Assembly: GCF_048771995.1 (NCBI RefSeq)
Contig: NC_133024.1
Span: forward strand, 21,282,001 to 21,346,000
DNA length: 64,000 nt
Reading direction: 5' to 3'
From: Taeniopygia guttata
Taxonomy: Eukaryota; Chordata; Aves; Passeriformes; Estrildidae
The position numbers were made by a program, and so were the translations under genes. A model generated the notes under the pieces. It was not told the origin of the DNA. It ran no database searches and saw only the letters and a program-made list of their open reading frames with translations. This document shows positions 53,401 through 64,000 of the stretch, in pieces (the stretch's first letter is position 1; the number at the start of each line of letters is the position of its first letter).

Positions 53401-56400
53401 CAAGGAAGCTCATACAAACCTCATCCACAAATGCCAGTAGATCTGTGCAACTTGACAGATCTTTACTATATGTAATTGATGACATCCCTTATCTTATCAG
53501 TAAGCAACGGTACCCTACTGATAACACTTCTACTCTTAGTAGTAGCAAGGATGGTAATTAATAAATCATCAGGCATGAGGCAGACTGCAAGATGATGTCT
53601 GTAGAAGAAAAATCTACAGTAAGAAAAACCAAGGTTATTTCTCGTTGTTCATTAAACAGATGGGCTTAAAAATAAAATGCAGTGCTCAGTGTGATTGTAA
53701 TACCTAAGCTGGCTGGTCCCACTCTGTGCTCTTTTAACAAAGACTCCTGTGCTGATTTTGTGACGCAAATTTAGCAGAGGCAGGCAGACATTAGGAAATT
53801 GCAGGAATGACTAGGAAAAGCAATTTTTAACTGAGTATTTTTGGAAGCTATCTTTCTGTACCTTGGAAGAAGTGAAGACAAATACAAGTTTGCCAGCTAT
53901 TATCCTGCTACTGCCATCTGGCCTCCAACTCCAAGTAACTATCTGAAATAATCAAATTATTTCTGGGACATGATAGCTGTCAGGGAGATCTGGGCTGTAG
54001 AAGATATGTGTTACTGCCACTGTTATTGGGTAATTGGGTGTTATCTTTTTGCTTCTGTGACCCTGTAGGAGAGTACAGAATCTGTGGAAGATACATGGAA
54101 TTAATCTTCTCTTGGTAGCTGGGATAGAAACTATGAACACCTTCAGTGTAAAAAGCTTCAAAAAATGTTTTATGTTTGATAGCGATACCTTTAAAAATGC
54201 ACTCTTTCTACTTAAAAAAAACCCTGTAGTAACCTGATGCTTCTGTACCAAGTGTGTTCATTCTGTGAGTAGAAACCTGGGAGCCTTTTTTGTAATTATC
54301 TCCTCTGCAAACTCAGGCTCTGGCTCTGTGTGATGAGCCCTATGACAGAAAGGGACAGGATTATCCACATAAAGAAAGGGCTGAATTAGTACAAACTCTG
54401 CCAGTTAAAGTTTGGTTAGAAAATGTCAAAGGGGAAGCTTTATCTCCTAGATTTTATGCCACGTCATTTTATCTCTTCTTTGGTAGCTGGGATAAAAGAA
54501 TAAAGCTGTTTGACAGTTCTGTCACATGTTCTGTACTGCTTCAAACTGCAGCTGTAACTAAAACAGGTCTGCTGTGGGTTTGAAAAGCCCTTCCTCTCAA
54601 AAGGTGTTTGCTAAGGTTATAATTCCATGTATACTACTTCTAGTGCTGGTGCAATGTAAACAACTTAAAGTCCTGGGGTTCAGCTTCCCCCCACTTTAAG
54701 CAGTCATCAAATTTGAGTCTGGCACAGTTGAGATCGATGACATCTCTGAGGAAGAGATGGGAAATGGAGAAAAGAGAAGAATGAGAAAGGCCAGGGACAA
54801 GCATGAATCTTTTAAATCAGCTTTGTTATCAGAGAAGTAATGGAACACATCTTTGATCTCAGAGGCATGTGTACTCACAGAAATCCAGACTGGGACTTGA
54901 TAAACAGATCTGCTGATGTGGAGCAGATCTGTGTGTGCTTCTTCAGAGCTGAGCTGCCTCTGTGTGGTCAAAAGGAACAGAAAGCAAACTCGGGACAGTC
55001 AAACCAATACATTTGTAAGTAACTTTTTTGAGGGAGAAGAAATAAAAAAAGGATGGGTTTTGGAGTAATGTTCTGGTTTTTTTCTTTCACATCGGTCTTT
55101 TTAATGAAGCTCTGACACTTCAGTTTCAACATTAATCATTGAACATAAGTATCAATTCTGTGTTTGAGTTTTTATCTCTATCTGATGCTCACTGTCAAAA
55201 TTCCAATCCCACAAAACCAGGATTCTGAGTATTTGCCTACTGTCTTTGGGATATATTATACCTTGGGTGTATGTGCAGAGCAGACAGATTCTGGGTCCTC
55301 TCTGAGGAATGAAATGAAGAGGGGAGGACACTGCAGGCAGGCTGGATGCTGCTGGTCTTCCCTTTGGAAACCTGTGCCTGATTCCAGAATGGTAAGAGGA
55401 TGATACCAGTCTGGGCTTTCTTCTCTACTCCAAATAAATGGGTGTAAGATCATCCAAATGTGTTACTACAGCTGTATTCTTTCTAACACTAAATTGTGTA
55501 TTTTACTTTTCAGCTTTTCCCTAGTGTTTACAGCATTTCAGTATTTGTGATGTGACACTGCTATAGAAGAAAAGTGTGATTTTGTAAATTCTTGATCTTT
55601 CTTCTGATGGTAAAACTGGGCAACACTTTGCTTGGTGAGATCAAGCCACAAACAGTATTGCTGCAGGCATAAATAGAGATAGGGTCGGCAAGTGTGGCTG
55701 TGCAAGTGAGGCAGAAAAATAAGCAAATTGAGGCAGGGAAACAAATATGGTTGTTGCTGCAGGAAGATATTTGTGTCTGGAATAAAAAGGGCAAAGATAT
55801 TAAGTCTTTGTGGCCCCGTATTGTAAATTCTCAACAAATCTGGTGATGTGAGTGTAAGGTCATTGCTCTGCTGAGAAGATGGGGATAGGTGTCTTAAAAT
55901 AACTTTTCCCCTGCCTGTCCCCATACCCACATCAAAGGTGCAAAAACCTTCACATACATTTGAAGAACCACCAACAGGAAATGGAGGCAGTCAGCTTATT
56001 TTTTTTTGAGTTCTATGATTTTTTCAAGAAAAAGAACATTTGTGTCCCATCATTTGGTCAGTGAAACCCTAATGTGCTCATGTAAATAATCACATTAAGC
56101 TGTAAATCCTTCATGCACCAAGTGAAACCCATTTTCCAGAGGTAATAGCTGTTTACAGACTGGTCATGACAGGAAAATGGATCCTGGTGTTTTGAAAACA
56201 GGACAGCTATGGTTCTCTGACTCTATTTGTAATTTTTTTTCTCCATCATCCTTCAATGTAATTTGTTTTTGTACTTTCTAGTGTAGAGTCCTTCATTTTC
56301 TTCCCTGGGAAACAAAATTTCCAGTACTTGTTTAAGAAATTAGAGAAGCTCTCTTTTAGTATTAGTGTGTGCACTTAAATCTTATCACAAGTTTTTGTTG

Positions 56401-59400
56401 GGAAGAATTAGTGTTGGTCTGATAGACATAGTTTGTCTCATGTACTATAGTAGAGATCTTTCTAGAAAATCTGGCAGGCATAAGGACTTTAAGTGGTTTA
56501 GTACTTGACAATGTCTTTTCTGAGTAAAAGCTTCTTATTTTAGAAGTGAGTAAACTGGATAGAGGAATACAGGGGGTTGGTAAGTCACTTTGGCTGGGTA
56601 GAGAGGCCGAGCAGAGGAGTGTCACTCATTTGTAGATTTTAATTCTTTATTTCCTTGCTTACTGTTCCTTGTGATGGGATGTGAAGTCCAGATATCTTGT
56701 TTGTGAAGAAGCAGCTGAGTGAGGTGATGATCTGAATTCTCCACGATAGTCTCTCTTCACTGTTCATACTCTGGCGTGCGAGTATTTCCTGGCCTGGTTG
56801 ATTTCTTCGTGCAGGCAATCTCCAGGCTAGTAGCTGACGCTCCTTGGCACTGCTGCTTGCTTGGCACCCAGGTGGGACAGGCTGAGAGCAGCCTGGGGCT
56901 GGGAAAAGGGGAGTTGGAGGGGTGCCCCAGGAACAGCTCTCAGCTAGCATAAGGTCTTCTCCACTTACAGCTTATTCTCTTTCACCAGCTGATGCTGGGG
57001 CCGAGTTGCAGATCCTTGTTTGCTCTCAATAGGTCAGAGCCCAAATGTATCTGCAATAAAACAATTTCCAAGCTGGTCCCTGTGTAAATCAGTGTGAATT
57101 TTGCTACTTGTATTGCCATAGGCTCTTTCTTCATAGAAGTAAGAGAAGAGCAAGCAGTGATCCTTCAGCATATCTGTGCCATTTGCATCTCTGCAGAGGC
57201 AGTGCTGAACTAGGAGTCTTCCTGACCTTTCAAATTATTTATGTTCACCCAGAGATTAGGTTTTCCAGGTAACTACAACACTGGAAGCTTTGTATCTGCA
57301 AAGTATGATTTCTTATATTTGAAGAACAGTAAGCACAACAGGATGGCTCTGTGTGTGTGTGTGTATAAACAATGACATTTCCTGGGTTCAGACACCAGCA
57401 GAGGTCTGGATGCAGAACATGGAGCAAGGGAAAGATTTATCTTTCCTGGTGTGGAGTGCGCCTTGCAGTGGGGAGCTATAAAGGAGGAATGAGAGTGTAG
57501 TCTTTGGAGATGCTGTCAAGATCAAATACCTGCTTAGTTTGCTTCTTCAGTTGCTGTAATGAACTAATAGATGTGCCTAGGGAGTGAGATAGCAAGGCCT
57601 TGCAGAAGGCTTGGGCTTGAAATTACAAGTGTCCCTTGATATTTTTGTTTATCTGATCTCCTGCAAGGCTAGCCCTGCTTTACTGTGGGCAGCAGGAGCT
57701 GGATGTTAGACAGCACTCTAATTGCATTAAGCAATAAAAATACTGCTGGCATGCATGTCTTAATGGATGTGATTTCCTGCTTTTTACAAAGTTTGTCACA
57801 CCTAGAAAAATGGTTCTGAGGAGTGATGCCTTACTTATTAAGGTGTGTTTTCATATGGAGCAGACTGACAGGTTGTTGAAAGCCTGCCAGAATGGTCTTG
57901 AGGAGGATTTTTTTATCCAGCCTTTGTCTGGGTATTTGTAAGCCTAATTAGAGTGAATAGAGCTATTCCTCATGCCAAATAAAGCACTAGTAATAGTTCT
58001 ATCCCCCTATGGCTGTGAGGGTTCTGTCACAGGGATTGCTGACCTGGCAACCTGCTGCTTGAAGTGTGGTTTATTTGCTTTTAGTTTCCTTTCTGTGGGC
58101 TGGCACTGTTGCTTGGGTGGGATCCCTGCTCAGTGTCCCCTGAATGCTCAGTCTCTGCAGTGGCCAGGTTTTAAAGCCATTGCAAGCTTGCTAGGAGCTC
58201 TTGTGGCATTGCTGCCTAGTCTGAAGTGGGCACAAAACATGAATGGAGCTCCTTGTACTCTTTGTGCAAGGAAACAAATCTGTTTCTGAGAAGCATCATG
58301 CTTGGATCTGTTCCTGGAAGGTCACATGGACTTGTGTGCACTCACATTCCCCAAACATCAAGAAATTGACAGCATGTAAAAGAAAGATCATAAGATATTA
58401 AAGTACTTCTCAGTCTAATTATCTTGTTTCTGTACAAGTGTTTTATGATGCTACAGAATATGCTAATCTGATGGTCCCCTCTGGTCTGTAGTTTCTGAAT
58501 TATGTTCGCTGTTTTATTTCTTTTTTCTTTTTTCTTTTTTTTTTCTTTTTTTTTTTTTTTTTTTTTTTTTGTTCTGAGCTGGGAGCCTTCATGTTTCTGA
58601 CTGGCAATTAGTACATGCTTTTGCCTTTCCTAATTGAAAGTAATAGTTACATATAAATGTGGACTTCATTAGACCCTGCTTTGTGGGAGAAAAGCTGATC
58701 AAAGAATATTAGAGTTCTGGATTATTTTATTTTTCCTTGGAATGCTAAATAAGGGAATACTCTTGTTTTTGCAGGCTACAGCTACTTTTGTTTCCTTTTG
58801 CTATGTTGGTCATGTCTTTAACTGGGATGTGCAATGAATGAGTTGAGTACTTCTCATGCTTAGTTCAAATAAGTGATTAGGGCCTCTAGGGAATTCAAGC
58901 AGCGTAATGAAATCCCATTCCTGCCTGCCTTCCAGGCTGGTGAGAGGGAGGAGGGAAGGTATCTATTCAAGATACTTTAAGGCACCCTGGGTAGTATGAC
59001 AGTACATTTTATTTACACTCATGACAACTCTCAGTTGCTTATTTTATGGATGGAAACCTGAAGCACATACTGTCACCTTTCCAAAGGAATTCAGGGAGGT
59101 TGCTTATGGTTTTGCATGTGTGTTTTGTTCTGTTCTTCATGTACTTTTCTGCATTAAAATAGCTGAAGTTGAACACCTTGGTCTTGTGGAAATACTGCTG
59201 AAAACTCTTCTGTAATTTTGGGTATGTGAATGCATTGCAGAAAAACATCCCAGGAGCAGATTTTCAAAGGTCATGCAGGGAGTTCTTGCATGAAATCTGA
59301 TTATGAGGGAATGCAGAGCTGAATTTTGGCACCTGATCATCTTCCTGCATTAATTTTCCAGCCCAGGTGATGTGGTAAGTGCAGAAGGGAAAGGAAGTGT

Positions 59401-59956
59401 TAACAAAAGAGTTTCAGTGGTGGCCAGGCCATCCTGCCCACTGCTTGACACAGTGCCAGTTTTCTGAGGAAAATGCATATCCTTCAGTGAAGCATGCTCT
59501 CACCAAAAGGAGCCAGGAGCACAGAGCTATGCTGCAGACAATGCAGCTCTGCCTCTTCTAAACAAACAGCCCAGGGTTTGCTGGACCCTGTTACACCATA
59601 GAGCTATTGTAGCAGTGCAGCTGCTGATGCAGAGTCCTGGGGATGCTGCAATGAGGAGCCTCCTGAGCACCAGCAAGCCCACAGGATGCTGACAACAGGG
59701 TCACACATCTCATACCTCAGCACGTAGCTGAGGATGTGTGTGTGCGTTCCCTCTGACAAAATTATTGCATGGTTACAGCAGAGAAGTGAATCAACTGACA
59801 ATTTTCCAGTATTAAAACTCTGTCATCACCTCCTTGGCTTAGTTTAGCGATAATTTTATGGCTGACCATGGGGAACAGTGTCATCTGGAACTGCAGTGAA
59901 GTGTAAGCTGGGATCTTGGTGATGAAGTCAGAGAATATGATATCAAGCTAGAAGTA
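44470..59956. other. Long intergenic stretch without recognised genes
   Basis: 15.5 kb of AT-rich host sequence. I find no exon with homology I know, no RNA gene and no clear retroelement. A weak CR1-like patch is possible at 50815-50945. Simple sequence includes (gt)n at 57351-57364 and a 60-base pyrimidine tract at 58511-58570. All open frames here are under 135 codons and look random. Confidence 0.5.
58511..58570. repeat. Pyrimidine/poly-T tract
   Basis: About 60 bases of T with a few C, ending in a T run of more than 20. It may be a microsatellite or the reverse complement of an old poly(A) tail, but no retrocopy is seen beside it. Confidence 0.7.
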
Positions 59957-59962
59957 GCAGTA

Positions 59963-60671
59963 TGTTGGAACTCAAAATGTCCCTCAGACATTTTTGGAGG
60001 TTCCAGGCCTTGGTCAGAAGCATTTTAGACCCTGGCAGGCAGCTGGAAACAGCTATGATGTTGAGTTTGAGCCATGGAACGAGTTACCAACTTTGAAGGT
60101 GGAACAAGTGGTCACAAAAGAGTTAGATAGTATAGTAGAAGTAGTTACAAAGTAGAGGGGAAAATTTTTTAGTGTTGTACAGGGGGGTTTTAGCACCTGT
60201 AGAGGGGGGTTTTACTTTGTACTGGGAAGTCAGAAGTTCTAAGATGGAGGAAAGTGGGCTGATCCTGTTCTTCCTCCTTCTTCTTCCTTGCCTCCATGTT
60301 CTTGGTGATGCTGGCACTTATGGATTGGTTTAGAGTAGAAAAGCACCTTGTAACATAGGTAGTAGGTATTGGGGAAAAACTGTAAACATGTATCACGTAA
60401 TATATCATATAAAAGATAGCAGCAGCCCTGGGTGGGGGGGGGGGGAGAAGAAGAAGACAGCAGACAGAGAGGGTGTCAGGAGTGTGTGTGTCTCTGCCTG
60501 GGTTGCTGACCAAACAGCCGCAGCCCACGAAGAAAATCTTTTAGATAACGAGCAATAAACTGCCTTGAGACCGAACAACAAGAAGCTGCGGAGTTTTTCT
60601 TTGGAAGCACGGGTTGGAGGAGAGACTTCTCCACCTCATGAGACCCCTGAACCAAGCCCGGGGTTCTCACA
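59963..60671 (+). mobile_element. Solo LTR, plus orientation, songbird ERV type
   Basis: 709 bases starting TGTTGGAACTC and ending GGGGTTCTCACA (TG...CA). It is flanked by a perfect 6-bp duplication, gcagta, at 59957-59962 and 60672-60677. It has a TATA box (atataaaagatagcag, near 60406) and AATAAA at about 60553-60558. A G12-type homopolymer lies near 60433-60445. Its style matches abundant songbird LTRs as I remember them. Confidence 0.88.
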
Positions 60672-60677
60672 GCAGTA

Positions 60678-62534
60678 GTTGCTGTAAATAAATCTCCTCC
60701 TCCGCCGTGTGCACTGAAGGTTGTATCTAACAAATATTTACCAGACAGCCCTTCCCAGGTTGTGATCTAGGCTAGATGGTAGTATTGCTTCTTGTTTTAC
60801 AGCTGATTGTTCAGCACAATTGTTGCACAGTGTATTAGATGCCTCAGCCCTTTGTATTGCTCACAGACTTCTCTTAATGGCTCCATAAGCTGCTTTGCAC
60901 AGGCAACTCCATGCCCTGGCCTTCTCGCTGCCATGACTCTGCTTTTGCAGAGCCTCTAGGGCATTATTTCCTCTCCCTTGTTTGTGTTATCCTCATGGCC
61001 TTGCACACACAGCCTGAAGGGACAATCACAGCTGTGAGCATTACCTGCTGGGCTGCAGCTCTTGCTTTTACCTGAGGGCACCCAAAGGTGTGTGCACAGA
61101 ACTGGCATATGGCACCTGGCCCTGCTCAGCATGTGCTCTGATCTTTTCCTGTGGGAAAGGGATGGGGAGAAATGACCTGCTGCACTGGAGGTGTGCCTGG
61201 CAAGGACACTCATTTGGGGACACCATCACTTCTCATCCTGGATAGCCACAGGAGAGTATTTTCCCTTACCCTTCTAGTTCTGCTAGTTCTGTCTCTCTTT
61301 TCTCTTTTTCTTTCTTTTTTTTTTTTTTTTTTTTTTTTTTTCCCTGAAAGGAAAGGAGGTTTTACCACTACAGTTCATGTCATCAACTATGGCTGCTAAC
61401 AAATATTTTGTGAGCACACAAGTTGCACTGCTCTTTATGAGGGTGCTCTAGTTCCAAGTAAGTCAGTCCCTTAACAGATTAAATGCATCTGATGCTAGTG
61501 ATGGAGGACACTGGAAATGACCTTTCTGTCTTCCAAGCATGGTTGTATAATAATTAAATAAAATCTCTTTAACTTTGAGTAGTGCTTGAGACTGATTGTG
61601 TCCAGATCCAAGGAGCTACTGCAGCCTCACACATGCTGGGAAGGACCTGGGCTCTGTATTAGATAATTACTATATGGCAGCTTGTTCAGATAGGCTTTGA
61701 TGAAGGTTAAAGTGATCTGGACCCTGCTTTCAAGCTGTGTACCTGGGAGCAGGACAGGAAGCAGCTACAGAGCTGTCATTTTGCTGATGCAGTTCCACAT
61801 TGACCCAGACTGAAGTCGTAACAATCTCAAAAGAGCTTGTCTGTGTCTGGCAGAGGTGGCTTCATTCTCTACTGGTGTTATTAACCTGAAGGAACAATGG
61901 AGTCAGTGGTGCTGGAAATTCTTGTGCTTCCCTATTTCTAACTGACTGGGCACAATTGCTTAACTGTGCTTTGTACCTTGCTTGCAAACCCTTTATTACT
62001 TTCTGAATTTTGCTGCAGCCCTTCTGCTTGTGAAGTAGAAGGGCTAATGGCATATGTGAGAAGCCTGAACACTGAAGGCACAGTTGCAGGGGCTTACTGC
62101 AGATGTTTATGCCTGCTTATGTTACCTTCCTGCAGCTTCTGTGTGCCCTAGGTAAGAGCTGTGCTGTGGTAGACACCAGCTCACCTGCATCTCTGCTTGC
62201 AGCCTGGGCACTTGACCTGCAGTGCAGCCTGATGTGTCACACAGAAAGCAGGGCTCTGTCATATCTCAGGCTTGGCTTCTCTCTGTTTTGGTTTCCTGTT
62301 ACTTCCCAGTGGGAAATGCTTTCTAATTTGTACCTGATCTTATGGTTGGAGGCTGTGTAAGATGTATAAATGTTTTTTAAGTGTTTCAAGATCTATTGTT
62401 TTACATGTAAAGCATATTTTTATTTCCTTCTTCTCTTAGTGTTTACCTTCAGAAGCCCAAAGGAAAGGATTAGTTGGCAAATGTGATATGAAAAACCCAG
62501 CATACATTTCTAGAAGGTCTTGTAAACGAGTCTG
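60678..62534. other. Intergenic DNA
   Basis: 1.9 kb without recognised genes. A pyrimidine/T-run tract lies at 61296-61343. Confidence 0.5.
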
Positions 62535-63084
62535 TGTAGTAAATGCTGGACTCCTGGATGGATTGTAGTAGTAAATGCTGGACGTTTGGATGGATTCAGA
62601 CGAGAGATCTCTGTTGGTTGCTCTGAGAAGATAAGGTTTATTAGGGATGGTGAAAGATCCCGCCTCGAGTTGCTGTAGCAGGGCCTGAGGTGATGGGGGA
62701 GGGGAGAGACAATGGGAAGAGCAGGGGTTCCAAGAGGGGGAAAAACCAAGAGAGGGGAAGTTCCAACAGAGGGGGGGTATCCAAGAGGAGGGAGGAAGTT
62801 CCAAGAGAGCGTTTGGCCCCTCGGAGGCCCCTTATCAGGGGGCTTCAAGGTGGGCTGGGCCAAGACTTGGGCCAATAGGGTTACGGACATTTGATGTTTC
62901 AGGGGAGGGTTACAGGTGTGGATGAACCATACATTTTGGGGGTTGAGATGGAACAGTCCATTTGACTTTTGGACCTATCTGTAGGCAAGGGCATTGTCCA
63001 GCCAGTAGGGGGGGTTGTTTTCATCCTGGCTGTACTATTGTGAATCTTTTGCCAGGCAATTATATTTATCCATCCTTCCCAACA
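62535..63084 (-). mobile_element. Solo LTR of the ERV-A/C family, minus orientation
   Basis: 550 bases. The minus strand starts TGTTGGGAAGGATGG at 63084, and the body matches the ERV-C 5' LTR. Flanks are agtctg (62529-62534) and ggtctg (63085-63090), a 6-bp duplication with one mismatch. The U5 end contains a duplication of about 30 bases (gtagtaaatgctggac occurs twice, at about 62536 and 62569), which explains the extra length compared with 489-506 bases. Confidence 0.85.
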
Positions 63085-63090
63085 GGTCTG

Positions 63091-64000
63091 GGCGATGAAT
63101 AATCCTTGAAGGATGATACTTTGCAAATAGCATTACTGATGAAAATGCTGATAAATTTTATAAACCCAAAGGGTCCCCTGCAGATGCATCCAAGTGTGGT
63201 AAGTTTGCACAACCACTGTGAACTTGCTGTGGTTAGAATTTGCTTTCAGAGTTATGGCATCAAAACTACAAAGAGATGCTTAGCAGGTCTTGCTGAAGCA
63301 GCTGGAAGGACTTTTCTGCACTCCTGTTATTCAATGCTGCCTCAACTCAGAGCACACTAATTGCATAAATTCCTCTGCAATTTAGGAATTGTCTGTATTC
63401 TGCAAGATCCATTGATTCATTTAATTGGGTACCTTTCCTTCCTGAACAAAGCAGTGGGTGTGCTTGTCTTGTACACTACTTTGTAAAGTCATGATGGGAA
63501 AGTGAGCTTCTGGGTGTTGTTGTGCCAGTTATAATGATTAACTCCAGATGTATCTGAGGAAGTATCATTTTATCTATTTTTAATTTTGTAGCACCTGGAC
63601 TGTTGAAGTAAGTAATGTTAAGAAGGTAGCTCTTCCTCTTCTTCCACTTTCATTATGAATCATTTCTTACTTGGAAAGTACCCAGAACAGCAATTATACA
63701 GCTGATGTCTTTCTGGTCATTTTGCTATCTGCAGTGTAGGTGAATGTTTTTGTGCCTTGGTTTTTATGTTTTGTTTTTGGAGTTTTTTATTTTTTTGAGT
63801 CTGGTCTATTTGGCTCAGTGACTTTGGAAACCAAGAGTAAAACCACATTTCTCTTTCAAAGGCTCTTTGTTTCAGCTTTGTTATGTATATTATATGCAGT
63901 AAAAGACTCTCCAGGCAGCAGAATTGCAGGCCTTGGATGCAGGATCAGTTTCAGAAGTTGTTTTAGATCTTATTCACAAGGCAATGAAATGGCCATATCC
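63091..64000. other. Intergenic DNA at window end
   Basis: The last 0.9 kb is AT-rich with no recognised exon or repeat. The frame at 63106-63360 has no recognisable content. Confidence 0.5.

Noticed and set aside
27610-62534. Exons of genes that lie 3' of TBX19 in other vertebrates, such as XCL1, DPT and ATP1B1
   Set aside because: I looked for their cysteine, tyrosine and signal-peptide patterns in the open frames and found none. Small exons could be missed by eye.

Overview
The window is vertebrate, almost certainly bird and probably songbird (passerine), DNA. The evidence is CR1 LINE tails of the kind that dominate bird genomes, a T-box gene with GT-AG introns and large introns, several endogenous retrovirus (ERV) copies with class II-like features, and low gene density. 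Nothing suggests bacteria: there are no operons, tRNAs, rRNAs or CRISPR arrays.

Positions 1-11.2 kb hold the only confidently recognised host gene, the 3' part of a T-box transcription factor on the + strand. Seven coding exons (2977-10187) join in frame and encode most of the DNA-binding domain and the whole C-terminal region. The C-terminal half fits TBX19 (Tpit, the Brachyury paralogue) better than Brachyury itself. The first coding exon must lie upstream of base 1. A CR1 tail sits in the first intron (930-1795) and another, inverted, in a later intron (8491-8627).

From about 11.9 kb to the end the window is non-genic host sequence that has repeatedly received ERVs. ERV-A (11881-15875, minus strand) is 5'-truncated, carries gag, integrase-tail and env pieces, and has a solo LTR of opposite orientation inserted into its own 3' LTR. 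ERV-B (21828-27603, plus strand) has two identical 396-bp LTRs, a 6-bp target duplication, a lysine-tRNA-like primer site, and an uninterrupted 675-codon gag that stops before any nucleocapsid. Protease and reverse transcriptase are gone and only an integrase tail and env scraps follow. ERV-C (34110-37762, minus strand) belongs to the ERV-A family, is bounded by a 6-bp duplication, and shares ERV-A's gag-to-integrase deletion. Four further LTRs look solo and have target duplications: 12073-12561, 37845-38355, 59963-60671 and 62535-63084 (the last with one mismatch). A fifth, 43921-44465, is likely. A diffuse LTR-like block lies near 17.54-18.08 kb.

The remaining sequence (about 18-21.8, 27.6-34.1, 38.4-43.9, 44.5-59.9, 60.7-62.5 and 63.1-64 kb) shows no recognisable exon of a known gene. 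Two places deserve attention: a perfect RFX X-box palindrome beside an AP-1 site at 42.66 kb, and an unexplained minus-strand reading frame at 38.9-39.3 kb. The most interesting system is the set of ERVs. Every internal ERV copy here keeps gag 5' sequence and the end of integrase but has lost protease and reverse transcriptase, and two copies share the same junction, which points to amplification of deleted elements by helper enzymes in trans.
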